64,000 nt of DNA from positions 1 through 64,000 of the forward strand of contig JAFECE010000008.1 of NCBI GenBank assembly GCA_018242295.1, in the 5' to 3' direction. Within the stretch, counting starts at the first letter, position 1. Every line of letters begins with the position of its first letter. Below are positions 23,244 to 32,174 of the stretch, piece after piece. The translations under genes and the position numbers were made by a program. This DNA comes from Pseudomonadota bacterium (GTDB taxonomy: Bacteria; Pseudomonadota; Alphaproteobacteria; Rhizobiales; Hyphomicrobiaceae). The notes under the pieces are model-generated. The model was not told the DNA's origin and did no database searches. It saw only the letters and a program-made list of their open reading frames with translations.

Positions 23244-25046
23244 ATGACGATCGGTGCCGAGCACGAGAGGGTCTCGGACCTTAACGGAACGATCGTCGTC
23301 GAGGCTCCAAGCCTTACGACTCCGCGCGGCCAGGAGGCAATAGCCGTCCTGACGAAGCGGCGTCGCCTCGTCCTATTCCTCAATCTCGCGACATGGCTTC
23401 TCATCGTGTTCGCCGCCGGCGCGATTTTCTCGACTGGGGGCTGGACGGTTCTTGGCGCCTTGATGGTCATTTGTCTCGCCTTCGGCGCTCCATGGCCTGT
23501 TCTGGGCTTCTGGAATGCTGTCATCGGCCTGTGGCAGCTTCATGGGGCAAAGGAGAAGGCCCAAACCGGCCAGTCTTACCTCGAAGGCGGGACCGATCCG
23601 TCGCCGCTGACGGTTAACACGGCGGTCCTGATGACCTTGCGCAACGAGGACCCGGCGCGCGCCCTCTTACGGCTGAAGACGGTGAAGGCAGGCCTCGATC
23701 GCACGCACGAGGGCGCTCGCTTCTCCTATTTCGTCCTGAGCGACAGCGATCGCGAGGACGTCATCCTGCAGGAGGAAGCGGAAGTCGCCGCGTGGCGGAA
23801 TGCCGATCCGGATCGGGACCGCATCATTTATCGCCGCCGGAAGGACAACTCAGGTTTCAAGGCAGGCAACCTCCGCGAGTTCGCAAGGCACTGGGGCTCC
23901 GATTACGAGTTCATGCTGCCGCTCGACGCCGACAGCCTGATGACGGGAGACGCCATTCTCTCGCTCGTACGGATCATGCAGAAGCATCCGCAAATCGGCA
24001 TTCTGCAGAGCCTCGTCGTCGGCACTCCATCATCTTCGGTGTTCGCGCGCATCTTCCAGTTCGGCATGCGGCTCGGCATGCGGACCTACACGATGGGGCA
24101 AGCTTGGTGGGTGGGGGACTGCGGACCGTTTTGGGGACACAACGCGCTTCTGCGCATCGAGCCCTACCTCCAACATTGCGCGCTCGAAGGCTTATTGAAG
24201 CGCGGTCAGATTTTATCGCACGATCAGGTCGAAGCCGTCCTCATGCGCAAAGCCGGCTACGAGGTTCGCGTGCTGCCCGTCGAAACGGGCTCCTACGAAG
24301 ACAATCCTCCCGATGCCCTCGAATTCATGCGCCGCGACGCACGCTGGTGCCAGGGCAACATGCAATATTTGAAATTGCTCGGCATGAAGGGCATTGAGCC
24401 GGTAAGCCGCTTTCAACTGCTGTGGGCCATCCTGATGTTCCTCGGCGTTCCGGCGTGGACGCTGCTCGCGGCCCTCCTTCCGCTCGCCATGCTCCAAGCG
24501 CAGAATCAGCCCGACTTTCCCTGGTATGCGGTCGAGATCATTTACGCGCTGCTTCTGACGATGCATCTCGCGCCGAAGCTCGCCGGCATCGTCGATGCCA
24601 TTCTGACGCGCGGTGAAGTCCGTCGTTTCGGGGGCTGGCTGCGATTTGCATCGAGTGCGATCATCGAGATCGTATTCTCGCTCATCCTCGGCGCCGTGAC
24701 GACCATCCGAACGTCCATCTTCATGTTCGGCCTGTTATTCGGCAAATCTGTCGTTTGGAACGGCCAACGCCGTGACGGGGAGGGCGTCACATGGGCCGAG
24801 GCGTTGCGATGGCTTTGGCCGCAATTCCTGTTCGGATCGTCGCTCTACCTAGCGATGGCGCTGATTTCGCCTGCAGTGGTACTATGGAGCCTGCCTCTGA
24901 CGGCAGGCTACGTGCTCGCTGTCCCGTTCGTCGTATTTACGGCGAGCCCGGCCGTCGGCCGCTTCTTTCGCCGTCACGGCATAGCTGGAATTCCCGAGGA
25001 CTTCGCGCCGCCCGTCGAGATCCGGGCCGTGGAGGCAGGGATCTGA
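23244..25046 (+). CDS. Glucan glucosyltransferase (OpgH/MdoH-like, GT2)
   Basis: The start MTIGAEHERVSDL at 23244 gives 600 residues. Two N-terminal helices (residues 45-90) precede a GT2 catalytic domain with the processive pattern: VLSDSDRED, DADSLMTG, and the RRDARWCQGN (QxxRW-type) motif. Several more membrane helices follow from about residue 390. The family polymerises UDP-glucose into the linear backbone of osmoregulated periplasmic glucans. The usual partner opgG is not in the window. It is divergent from the dehydrogenase and followed four bases later by an FkbM methyltransferase, so glucan modification is plausible. Confidence 0.85.
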   Translation: MTIGAEHERVSDLNGTIVVEAPSLTTPRGQEAIAVLTKRRRLVLFLNLATWLLIVFAAGAIFSTGGWTVLGALMVICLAFGAPWPVLGFWNAVIGLWQLHGAKEKAQTGQSYLEGGTDPSPLTVNTAVLMTLRNEDPARALLRLKTVKAGLDRTHEGARFSYFVLSDSDREDVILQEEAEVAAWRNADPDRDRIIYRRRKDNSGFKAGNLREFARHWGSDYEFMLPLDADSLMTGDAILSLVRIMQKHPQIGILQSLVVGTPSSSVFARIFQFGMRLGMRTYTMGQAWWVGDCGPFWGHNALLRIEPYLQHCALEGLLKRGQILSHDQVEAVLMRKAGYEVRVLPVETGSYEDNPPDALEFMRRDARWCQGNMQYLKLLGMKGIEPVSRFQLLWAILMFLGVPAWTLLAALLPLAMLQAQNQPDFPWYAVEIIYALLLTMHLAPKLAGIVDAILTRGEVRRFGGWLRFASSAIIEIVFSLILGAVTTIRTSIFMFGLLFGKSVVWNGQRRDGEGVTWAEALRWLWPQFLFGSSLYLAMALISPAVVLWSLPLTAGYVLAVPFVVFTASPAVGRFFRRHGIAGIPEDFAPPVEIRAVEAGI

Positions 25047-25050
25047 GCTC

Positions 25051-25797
25051 ATGGTGTCACCGTCACTTGAGGGCGTGTTCCGATCGCTGCGCATCTATCT
25101 CGGCCCCGATGCCCCGCGAAGTGCGATGGACGCGCTCTACCGCCGTTTCGTCGAACCCGGCGATCTCGTCTTCGATGTCGGCGCCCACGTCGGCGACCGC
25201 GTGTCGTCGTTCCGGCGCCTCGGCGCGCGCGTCATCGCAATCGAACCGCAGCCTTTGCTCTTTTCCGCCCTGAGTCACATCCACGGCCGCGATCCTTTGG
25301 TCGAGATCGTCGACAGGGCGGTTGGCGCCGAAGCGGGCACGCGCGAGCTTTTCGTCAACACGACGAACCCGACCGTCTCCACGCTCTCGCCCGATTTCGT
25401 TCGCCAGGCCGAAGGCGCAAAGGGCTGGGAGGGCCAGACCTGGGACGGGCAAATTCCGATCGAGGTTGTCACACTCGATGGATTAATCGCGCGCTATGGA
25501 CTGCCGTCGTTCGTCAAGATCGATGTCGAAGGCTACGAGGACGCGGTGCTGCGCGGCCTCTCGCGTCCACTCAAGGCGCTTTCGTTCGAGTTCACGACGA
25601 TCGCCCGCGATGTGGCGATGGCTTGTTTCGACCGGTTATCGTCGCTTGCAGCCTACGGCTACAACGTCGCGCTCGGTGAAGGACAGACTTTGGTCTTCGA
25701 TCGCTGGCTCTCTGATGCGGAGATGGCCGGCTATCTCAGCAAACTGCCGCACGATGCGAACTCTGGCGACATTTATGCCGTGCTCGAGCCACGCTAG
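25051..25797 (+). CDS. FkbM-family methyltransferase
   Basis: A 248-residue SAM-dependent O-methyltransferase. The FkbM pattern is clear: LVFDVGAHVGDRVSSFRRLGARVIAIEPQP at residues 38-70 and FVKIDVEGYEDAVLRGL near 155-172. It begins four bases after the glucosyltransferase stop and is probably translated with it. FkbM enzymes usually methylate sugar hydroxyls, so the likely target is a glucan or another surface glycan; this is an inference from context. Confidence 0.9.
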   Translation: MVSPSLEGVFRSLRIYLGPDAPRSAMDALYRRFVEPGDLVFDVGAHVGDRVSSFRRLGARVIAIEPQPLLFSALSHIHGRDPLVEIVDRAVGAEAGTRELFVNTTNPTVSTLSPDFVRQAEGAKGWEGQTWDGQIPIEVVTLDGLIARYGLPSFVKIDVEGYEDAVLRGLSRPLKALSFEFTTIARDVAMACFDRLSSLAAYGYNVALGEGQTLVFDRWLSDAEMAGYLSKLPHDANSGDIYAVLEPR

Positions 25798-25833
25798 ATC
25801 GGCAATACCGAATGCATTGAAACGGAGTAGTGA

Positions 25834-26847
25834 ATGCCATTTTACGTTCGCCTGCTGGCCGCCGCGCTGTTGTTGCTGGGGTCTGAGATCGTGCCGGCTT
25901 ATGCCGCGTCCTTGGACGGTCTCGCCGTCGACGTCTTGAACCAGAGCGAGCAGGTCCTCTGCGCCGAAAAGGACAACGTCGCGATCTCGCTGTCCAACAA
26001 GGACGTCCGGGCGTTTCGAATTGAAGCCGCCCACCCGGTCTATCTTTCGGCCGGTATGCGCGCGAACGTCGAAGCCGACTGGACCGCCTGCGATATGGCA
26101 TCGGATCCAAGCTACGCTGCGCCGAATCCGCCTAAGAAAGTTACGCTTTATGAAGACGACAAGCTCTGGCTCGTCGGCTTCTCCTATCCGACGTTCTGGC
26201 GTCCCGCGACGACGACGGTGCGCGTCGGAGATCGCGTCGAGAGTGGTCTCCACTTGCTCCAACTCTGGATGAAGCGCGACGACGGTGCCGAAGAGGTCCT
26301 CGTACTCTATCCGCAGGACGGCTATTGGCGCGCGCGCCCCATGACCCCGTCGAGCATGCGGACTACCGCCTATGGTTCGTCCTTCATCGTCGGTCCGATC
26401 GAGCAGGACGGCCGCCCGCTGGTCAAAATCAAGGAAGTTTCCTACGAGCCGAAAACCCGCACGTTCAATCTCACGTTCGAGAGGGGCGGTTCGGCAGCGG
26501 TCCGCATGGTGAGCGTAGACGTCGACAAGCAAGCAATTGACGTCGTCTTCGACAAGGGTATCGACGGTCGCCCGTTCGCAATGCTCCGATCGATGTACAT
26601 TACTGAATTCAACAACGACACGGCGCGCATCGCCGTTCGCGAACAGGGTGCCAAGGGCTGGCGCGAAGACAACATCATGAAGTTCGATCACGCGCACGCA
26701 ACCGACGTCTGGATCGGCAGGCTCGCGCCGTCTCAGCACAACACGACCTCGCCCGATATCGTGTTCAACAGCTTCTCGGATGGTCCGGCACCGAAGCGTC
26801 CGAAAAGCGAGCCGCCGGCGCAGCCGCCGTTGACGACCTCAAAATAA
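25834..26847 (+). CDS. Hypothetical secreted protein of the glucan gene cluster
   Basis: A 337-residue protein with a signal peptide (LLAAALLLLGSEIVPAYA, cut near residue 24). No transmembrane segment follows; the mature part is mostly beta-strand by its residue pattern, and the last 25 residues are a proline-rich tail. Visible segments include YEDDKLWLVGFSYPTFWRPA and FNSFSDGPAP. I do not recognise a family. ACGGAG lies seven bases before the ATG. It follows the OpgH-like and FkbM genes by 36 bp on the same strand and may be a periplasmic partner of the glucan. It ends 13 bp before the convergent HAD gene. Confidence 0.72.
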   Translation: MPFYVRLLAAALLLLGSEIVPAYAASLDGLAVDVLNQSEQVLCAEKDNVAISLSNKDVRAFRIEAAHPVYLSAGMRANVEADWTACDMASDPSYAAPNPPKKVTLYEDDKLWLVGFSYPTFWRPATTTVRVGDRVESGLHLLQLWMKRDDGAEEVLVLYPQDGYWRARPMTPSSMRTTAYGSSFIVGPIEQDGRPLVKIKEVSYEPKTRTFNLTFERGGSAAVRMVSVDVDKQAIDVVFDKGIDGRPFAMLRSMYITEFNNDTARIAVREQGAKGWREDNIMKFDHAHATDVWIGRLAPSQHNTTSPDIVFNSFSDGPAPKRPKSEPPAQPPLTTSK

Positions 26848-26860
26848 GGTGCCGGAAACG

Positions 26861-27754
26861 CTACCAGGCGAGTTCCAGCATGGCGCCGATAGCCGGCGGC
26901 GAGCCCGGTCCGAACAAGTCGGACAGCTTCGCCGTCGAGAGGTCGACGCCGTCGACCGTCTCGTGCCGATGAATTCCAGAGGCGATGAAGAGCGCATCGC
27001 AGCCGTAGTTTTCTGCCCCCTTGAGGTCCGTTCGTAGCGCATCGCCGATGACGAGGACCTTGCTGCGCTCGACGTTGGCGTTGCGCAGCGCTTCGGCTTT
27101 TTGATGCGCGGTCTCGTAGGTGTTGAGGTAAGGCTTGCCCGCCCAGAAAACCGGGCCGCCCATGTGGACATAAAGATCTGCGATGGCGCCGGCGCAGAAG
27201 AGGAGCGTTCCACCGACGTCGACGACGAGATCCGGATTTGCGCACACGAATGGCAAACGCCTCGCGAGTGCCGCTTCGAGAAGCGGCCGGTAATCGTCGG
27301 GCGTTTCGTTTCGGTCGTCGTTGAGCCCGGTGCAGATGATCGCCTCAGCCTCTGCCAGGGGAACGGAGCGCGCGCGAAGGACGGAAAAAAGGGCTTTATC
27401 GCGGTCTTGCGGACCGATGCAGTGCAGCGTCTGAAAGCCGCGCGCCGCCACATGGTCGAGCGCGAGATCGCCGGATGATACGATATCGTCCCAGGCGCTT
27501 GCCGGAACCTGCTTTGAGGCGAGCATGTCGGCCACGCGCCGCTTGGGTACGGGCGCGTTGGTTACGAGGATGACTGTGCCGCCGCCGGCCCGGAACTTTT
27601 CGAGTGCGCGGCAGGCGCCTCCGAAGGCCGTTGCTCCGTTATGGACGACGCCCCATACGTCGCAGAAAATCACGTCATAGCGCGCGAGGAGGGGACCGGC
27701 ATGTGCCAAGATCGAAGGAACCTTGGGGTCTTGGGCGGACGATGATTTTCGCAA
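26861..27754 (-). CDS. HAD-superfamily class IIA hydrolase (TIGR01459-like)
   Basis: A 297-residue phosphatase-fold protein. Motif I is FCDVWGVVHNG, in which the usual second Asp of DxD is Trp, as I recall for this subfamily. Motif II is ILVTNAPVPK, and the Lys and acidic motifs are WAGKPYLNTY and VIGDALRTDLKGAENYG. The class IIA cap lies between motifs II and III. Members resemble sugar-phosphate or nucleotide phosphatases such as NagD, but the loss of the general-acid Asp may limit phosphatase activity. It stands alone. Confidence 0.88.
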   Translation of the reverse strand: MRKSSSAQDPKVPSILAHAGPLLARYDVIFCDVWGVVHNGATAFGGACRALEKFRAGGGTVILVTNAPVPKRRVADMLASKQVPASAWDDIVSSGDLALDHVAARGFQTLHCIGPQDRDKALFSVLRARSVPLAEAEAIICTGLNDDRNETPDDYRPLLEAALARRLPFVCANPDLVVDVGGTLLFCAGAIADLYVHMGGPVFWAGKPYLNTYETAHQKAEALRNANVERSKVLVIGDALRTDLKGAENYGCDALFIASGIHRHETVDGVDLSTAKLSDLFGPGSPPAIGAMLELAW

Positions 27755-28062
27755 ATTCGGTCTCGCAAATAGGCTGGCACGATCTAGACACGCGGTTTTG
27801 ATTGGATTGATCGGAGCAGAAGGGGTCGCCGTGAGTTAACGGCCATCGAGTTCGCAATCAAGTTCATTCCAAGCGGACCGATGGCGGAAAGCCATCCCGA
27901 AGCGAGACGACGCCGCAAACCTGAGCATAAGACTTATGCCGATCGAGGACTGGCTAAGTAGCCAGTAGCAGCCCGTCTCTACGAACTACAATATGCGCAA
28001 AAATTTTAATTCATTTGTAGACTGATTAATTTTGGCGACGCAATTTCGCGAACGATGAAGAT
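27755..28062. other. Intergenic region upstream of the GGDEF-EAL gene
   Basis: No gene seen in 308 bp. The last 60 bases are AT-rich and probably contain the promoter of the GGDEF-EAL gene. Two inverted repeats at 27925-27965 are listed separately. Confidence 0.55.
27925..27965. promoter_or_regulatory. Pair of inverted repeats upstream of the GGDEF-EAL gene
   Basis: GCATAAG-A-CTTATGC (27925-27939) and CTGGCTA-AG-TAGCCAG (27950-27965) are both perfect seven-base inverted repeats. They lie 100-140 bp before the start codon and could be operators or hairpins. Confidence 0.4.
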
Positions 28063-29802
28063 ATGAAGACCGGCAGCCATTCCGGAAGGAAGCAGATCAG
28101 ACAACCGGATGGGTTATTCGAGCGCGCGCTGAACAGGATGGTGCGCGGCCTGGCAATCTTTGACAAGGAACATAGGCTGGTCGTTTGCAATAATCTCTAT
28201 CGCGAGATTTTTGATCTGCCGGATGAGTTGACGAAGTCCGGCGCCGCATTCGCCGATATCGTCGCCCACCATGTGTCGATAGAAAGAGGTCTCGATGCGA
28301 AGGGGGATCGCGCCCTTCAGCAGCGTTGGATCAACGAACATCTGGCAGCTCTCTCCGAAGGCAAGCCATTTCAAGAAACGCGATATCTGAAGAGCGGCCG
28401 GATCATCCTCCTCTCGAGCCAGCCTCTGCCGGATGGCGGATGGGTCGACATCCAGGAGGACATTACCGCGGAACGCCAGGCGGAAAAAAGGATCGAATGG
28501 CTTGCGCAGCATGACACGCTGACCGAACTTTTTAATCGCGTCTATTTCCGCGACGAGCTTCAAAGCGCCCTTGCAAGCGGCAGAACTCTCGCGGTTCTCT
28601 GGATCGACATCGACGACTTCAAAGGCATAAACGATGCATTCGGCCAGCCGGTTGGCGATGCTTTGCTGAAAAGCATCGCAAAACGCTTGTCCAAGGTCGT
28701 CCGCAAATCCGACGTTCTCGCACGGCTCGCCGGCGACGAATTCGCGTTGATAAGGTTCGATCCGACGACACGTGAAGAGGTCGAGCGCCTGGCGCAGCGG
28801 TTGCTGTCAGCCATAGCAGCCGAACAGCGGCTTCTCGGCCGCAAGCTGCATGTCACCGGCAACCTGAGTATCGCGCTCGCTCCCGAGCATGGCGCCAACG
28901 CCGACGAAATCTTGAAGAACGCCGACCTCGCACTTCATCGCGCCAAGATATCGGGACGCGGCGGCTACGAAATCTACGATCCGCAGGGCGATTACGCGTG
29001 CGGCAGGGCGAAGCGGCTTGATATCGATATGAAGGTTGCCCTGAAGAAGAAGCAGTTCGAGCTGCATTATCAGCCGATCGTCGACATTGCCGCGCGTGGT
29101 GTCGGCAGTTTCGAGGCGCTGATACGTTGGCGTCATCCGGAGCACGGCCTGATCCCGCCGGCCGATTTCATTCGCTTCGCTGAAGAGAGCGGCTGGATTG
29201 TCGAAATCGGCAAATGGGCGCTTGGCCGTGCCTGCAAGGACGCGGCTGCATGGCCTGCCGGGATCAAGGTTTCGGTCAATCTGTCTTCGGTGCAGTTCGA
29301 GAAAGGCGACCTCTATGGCGCCGTCACCGAGGCCCTCGCGGAATCGGGGCTAGCCCCGGGGCGCCTCGAACTCGAAATTACCGAATCCGTCCTGCTGCGA
29401 GACCACCCGAAGACGCACGACCTTCTGCACCGCTTTCGGTCTCTCGGCGTCAAAATCCTGCTCGACGATTTCGGGACTGCCTACGGCTCGCTGAGCTATC
29501 TGCGGAGTTTCCCTTTCGACAAGCTCAAGATCGACCGCTCGTTCGTGCGCGATTGTAGCGGGGCGCATGGGCGCGACTGCTCGGCCATCATTCAATCTAT
29601 CGCCGAACTTGCGACACGCCTGCACATGACGACAATCGCCGAGGGCGTCGAGACGGCCGAGCAGCTTGCGATGGTCACGAAAGCCGGTTGCGAAGAGGTT
29701 CAGGGCTTTTACTTCAGCAAGCCGGTTCCTGTAGGCGAAATCGTCGCCACGATCTCCCGATGCCGGCAAATCCTTTCCTCTCCCCTGCAGGCCAGCGCGT
29801 GA
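28063..29802 (+). CDS. PAS-GGDEF-EAL cyclic-di-GMP signalling protein
   Basis: A 579-residue soluble protein. Residues 18-140 are a PAS-like sensor (GLAIFDKEHRLVVCNNLYREIFDLP). The cyclase domain (about 150-310) has HDTLTELFNRVYF, the substrate Asp in LWIDIDDFKGIND, and the active-site loop AGDEF instead of GGDEF, a change some active enzymes tolerate. The phosphodiesterase domain (about 325-570) has FEALIRW, LEITESVLL, LDDFGTAYGSLSYL, KIDRSFVRD and AEGVET, all intact. It is thus expected to degrade c-di-GMP and may also make it. It has no membrane segment. Confidence 0.94.
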   Translation: MKTGSHSGRKQIRQPDGLFERALNRMVRGLAIFDKEHRLVVCNNLYREIFDLPDELTKSGAAFADIVAHHVSIERGLDAKGDRALQQRWINEHLAALSEGKPFQETRYLKSGRIILLSSQPLPDGGWVDIQEDITAERQAEKRIEWLAQHDTLTELFNRVYFRDELQSALASGRTLAVLWIDIDDFKGINDAFGQPVGDALLKSIAKRLSKVVRKSDVLARLAGDEFALIRFDPTTREEVERLAQRLLSAIAAEQRLLGRKLHVTGNLSIALAPEHGANADEILKNADLALHRAKISGRGGYEIYDPQGDYACGRAKRLDIDMKVALKKKQFELHYQPIVDIAARGVGSFEALIRWRHPEHGLIPPADFIRFAEESGWIVEIGKWALGRACKDAAAWPAGIKVSVNLSSVQFEKGDLYGAVTEALAESGLAPGRLELEITESVLLRDHPKTHDLLHRFRSLGVKILLDDFGTAYGSLSYLRSFPFDKLKIDRSFVRDCSGAHGRDCSAIIQSIAELATRLHMTTIAEGVETAEQLAMVTKAGCEEVQGFYFSKPVPVGEIVATISRCRQILSSPLQASA

Positions 29803-29949
29803 GCGCGCGCCGGTCCGCCCGTCCCCCCAATTCCTGGCCACTTGCAGAAAGATTTCGCCGTCGGCCGTCGTATCCAATTGGATCTCGCGTTAGCTTGCGG
29901 CGAATCGGCAAGCCGGCGCCATGCCGGACAGGGACGAAAGGGGAGTGCC

Positions 29950-30324
29950 ATGCTGGTTGTTACAACGAACGACATTCCAGGATTTCGCATCGTTCGCCAT
30001 TTGGGACTGGTGCGCGGGCTAACCGTCCGCTCGCGCAGCGTCGTTGGCAATATCGGCGCCGCGATCCAGATTTTCTTCGGCGGCAACATCTCGGTCTATA
30101 CCCGGCTTGCCGAGCACACCCGCCAGGAAGCCTTCGATCTCCTCGTCGAGCACGCGCAAAGCATGGGCGCCAATGCCGTCATCGCCATGCGCTATGACGC
30201 CAACGAGATCGCTGCCGCAGTGACCGAGGTCTTGGCCTACGGCTCGGCCGTTGTCATCGAGCCCATTGCGGACTCCGGCTCGGCCTCGGCGGACCCGGGA
30301 CCGTGGTCGCCCGCCCGGCGCTGA
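29950..30324 (+). CDS. YbjQ/UPF0145-family protein
   Basis: The ATG at 29950 follows AGGGGAG by five bases and gives 124 residues. The conserved start MLVVTTNDIPGFRIV, VVGNIGAAIQIFFGGNI, TRQEAFDLLVEHAQSMGANAVIAMRYD and EVLAYGSAVVI are characteristic of the YbjQ fold, a pentameric beta-rich protein of unknown function. The last 20 residues are a proline/serine-rich tail. It stands alone, 148 bp after the GGDEF-EAL gene. Confidence 0.9.
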   Translation: MLVVTTNDIPGFRIVRHLGLVRGLTVRSRSVVGNIGAAIQIFFGGNISVYTRLAEHTRQEAFDLLVEHAQSMGANAVIAMRYDANEIAAAVTEVLAYGSAVVIEPIADSGSASADPGPWSPARR

Positions 30325-30550
30325 CGTCTAGCGGAGCTTCGAGGGACGAGGGTCGCGGGGTGCTCAGGACAGCCGGAAGAGGCATTCCGTGGCCATCGGA
30401 GCGGCTTCCGAGCGCCCCTCCGATGCGATCTATCGCAGGCGCAACTAGAAAAAAGGCGCCAGCGGGGCTGACAAGGCCTCAAACATCGGTTAAGGGTGCA
30501 CGCCCCGAAAGAGGCTGCTCGACGATCGGGTTTTCGCTCGCATCGCGTTT

Positions 30551-30626
30551 AGGGGTGTAGCTCAATTGGTAGAGCGTCGGTCTCCAAAACCGAAGGTCGG
30601 GGGTTCGAGACCCTCCGCCCCTGCCA
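30551..30626 (+). tRNA. trnW: tRNA-Trp (CCA)
   Basis: A full 76-base cloverleaf. The acceptor stem AGGGGTG pairs with CGCCCCT; the D arm is GTAGCTCAATTGGTAGAGC; the anticodon loop is CTCCAAA with anticodon CCA; the T arm carries GGTTCGAGACC. The discriminator is G and the CCA end is encoded. It lies 91 bp before secE, the classical tRNA-Trp-secE-nusG arrangement. Confidence 0.97.
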
Positions 30627-30717
30627 GCCTCGTGACGGTTTGATCTGCCGACCGACCCGGTAAAATTGCCGAGGCCGGTGCGGCATGTTGTCGCTTATGC
30701 GCACGGAAAGCAGTTTG

Positions 30718-30915
30718 ATGGCGAAGTTGAATCCCATAACCTTTATGAAGGAAGTTCGGCAGGAAGTCGCGAAGGTGACCTGGCCGACTTGGAAAGAGGT
30801 GTGGATCACGACTTTGATGGTGCTCATCATGGTCGCGCTCGCCTCTGTTTTCTTTTTGCTTGTTGATCAGGCGTTGAGCCATATCGTGCGTTTCGTCTTA
30901 GGGGTGGGCACCTGA
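30718..30915 (+). CDS. secE: Preprotein translocase subunit SecE
   Basis: The start MAKLNPITFMKEVRQEV at 30718 gives 65 residues, the length of the short one-helix SecE of alphaproteobacteria; an earlier in-frame ATG at 30685 is less likely. VRQEVAKVTWPTWKEV is the amphipathic helix signature and a single transmembrane helix follows (TTLMVLIMVALASVFFLLVDQ). It clamps SecY in the translocon. It is directly followed by nusG. Confidence 0.95.
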   Translation: MAKLNPITFMKEVRQEVAKVTWPTWKEVWITTLMVLIMVALASVFFLLVDQALSHIVRFVLGVGT

Positions 30916-30965
30916 AAATCGGCTCGCATAATCGATTTGAGTGACGCGCCAGAGGGCCTTTGAGA

Positions 30966-31541
30966 ATGGTTGTCGCGCAAGAACGCGAAGATAAAGCATC
31001 GGTTGCCGGTACGCGCTGGTACATCGTGCACGCATACACGAATTTCGAACGCAAGGTCGCTGACGCCATCCGCGAGCGTGCCAAGGCGGGCGGTCTCGAT
31101 GAGCTCTTTGAAGAGATTGTCGTGCCGACAGAGGAAGTCGTCGAAATCAAGCGCGGCCGGAAGATCCCGACTGAGCGCAAGTTTTTGCCGGGCTACGTCC
31201 TCGTCAAGATGAAGATGACCGACGCCGCGTTCGTCATGATCAAGAACACGCCCAAGGTGACGGGCTTTCTCGGCGCGGACAATAAGCCGATGCCGATCCC
31301 CGAAGCCGAGGCGATGCGCATCTTGAATCAGGTCAAGGAGGGCGTCGAGCGGCCGAAGCCGACGATTACCTTCGAGATCGGCGAGAACGTCAAGGTGGCT
31401 GACGGCCCGTTTGCCTCGTTTACCGGCATCGTCGAAGAGGTCGACGAGGAGCGTTCGCGCGTCAAGGTCGCGGTTTCGATTTTCGGGCGTCCGACGCCGG
31501 TCGAGCTCGAGTTTACGCAGGTTGAAAAAGTACCCGCCTGA
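30966..31541 (+). CDS. nusG: Transcription termination/antitermination factor NusG
   Basis: The ATG at 30966 (MVVAQEREDK), nine bases after AGAGGG, gives 191 residues. The NGN domain begins at WYIVHAYTNFERKVADAI and contains KFLPGYVLVKMKM; the KOW domain contains VADGPFASFTGIVEEVDEE. It links RNA polymerase to Rho or to the lead ribosome. It precedes the L11 operon, as in most bacteria. Confidence 0.97.
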   Translation: MVVAQEREDKASVAGTRWYIVHAYTNFERKVADAIRERAKAGGLDELFEEIVVPTEEVVEIKRGRKIPTERKFLPGYVLVKMKMTDAAFVMIKNTPKVTGFLGADNKPMPIPEAEAMRILNQVKEGVERPKPTITFEIGENVKVADGPFASFTGIVEEVDEERSRVKVAVSIFGRPTPVELEFTQVEKVPA

Positions 31542-31723
31542 GACTGCCGTTTGGTGGCTAAGGCAAGAGAGTTCCGGCGCAGTGCCGCTGGAGACCGCAT
31601 CGGAATTTGAATTCCGGAGCGGCGATGTGCGGGAGGGCAGGTATCCGACTCGGATGCCGGTCCGTTTGACCGCTAACCCTGAGTCCGGCCATCCGGTGCG
31701 GGCTCTAACGCTGAAGGGGAACT
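31542..31723 (+). promoter_or_regulatory. Leader of the L11-L1 genes
   Basis: A 182-base untranslated stretch between nusG and rplK. In many bacteria this leader holds the L1-binding autoregulatory site. Short inverted repeats such as TCCGGCGCAGTGCCGCTGGA are visible, but no specific L1 target could be proven by eye. Confidence 0.4.
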
Positions 31724-32170
31724 ATGGCGAAGAAAATAGACGGCTTCATCAATCTTCAAGTACCGGCCGGGGCGGCTAATCCGTCGCCTCCGATCGGTCC
31801 CGCGCTTGGTCAGCGTGGCGTCAACATCATGGAATTCTGCAAGTCCTTCAACGCAAAAACGAAGGACCTCGAGCAGGGTACACCGATTCCCGTGAAGATC
31901 ACGGTCTACTCCGACCGTTCCTTCACGTTCGAGATGCGTCAGCCCCCGGCGACGTATCTAATCAAGAAGGCCGCTGGTCTTCGTCCGACGGGTAAGGGCG
32001 GCCAGGGTTCGAAGGAACCGGGTCGCATCGTTGCCGGTCAGGTGACGATCGCGCAGCTGAAAGAGATTGCCAAGGGCAAGCTCAAGGACATGAACACCGA
32101 CGACATCGATGCTGCCGCCCGCACGCTTGCAGGTAGTGCGCGTTCGATGGGTCTCAAGGTGGTGGAGTAG
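31724..32170 (+). CDS. rplK: 50S ribosomal protein L11
   Basis: A 148-residue protein of the GTPase-associated centre. The N-terminal domain has [31 protein letters not shown], whose prolines bind thiostrepton-type drugs in other species. The C-terminal RNA-binding domain ends in [13 protein letters not shown]. It is followed by rplA after four bases. Confidence 0.98.
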   Translation: MAKKIDGFINLQVPAGAANPSPPIGPALGQRGVNIMEFCKSFNAKTKDLEQGTPIPVKITVYSDRSFTFEMRQPPATYLIKKAAGLRPTGKGGQGSKEPGRIVAGQVTIAQLKEIAKGKLKDMNTDDIDAAARTLAGSARSMGLKVVE

Positions 32171-32174
32171 TCCA

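Noticed and set aside
30303-30550. Possible small gene between the YbjQ gene and tRNA-Trp
   Set aside because: Only short frames without ribosome sites; the region probably carries the tRNA promoter.
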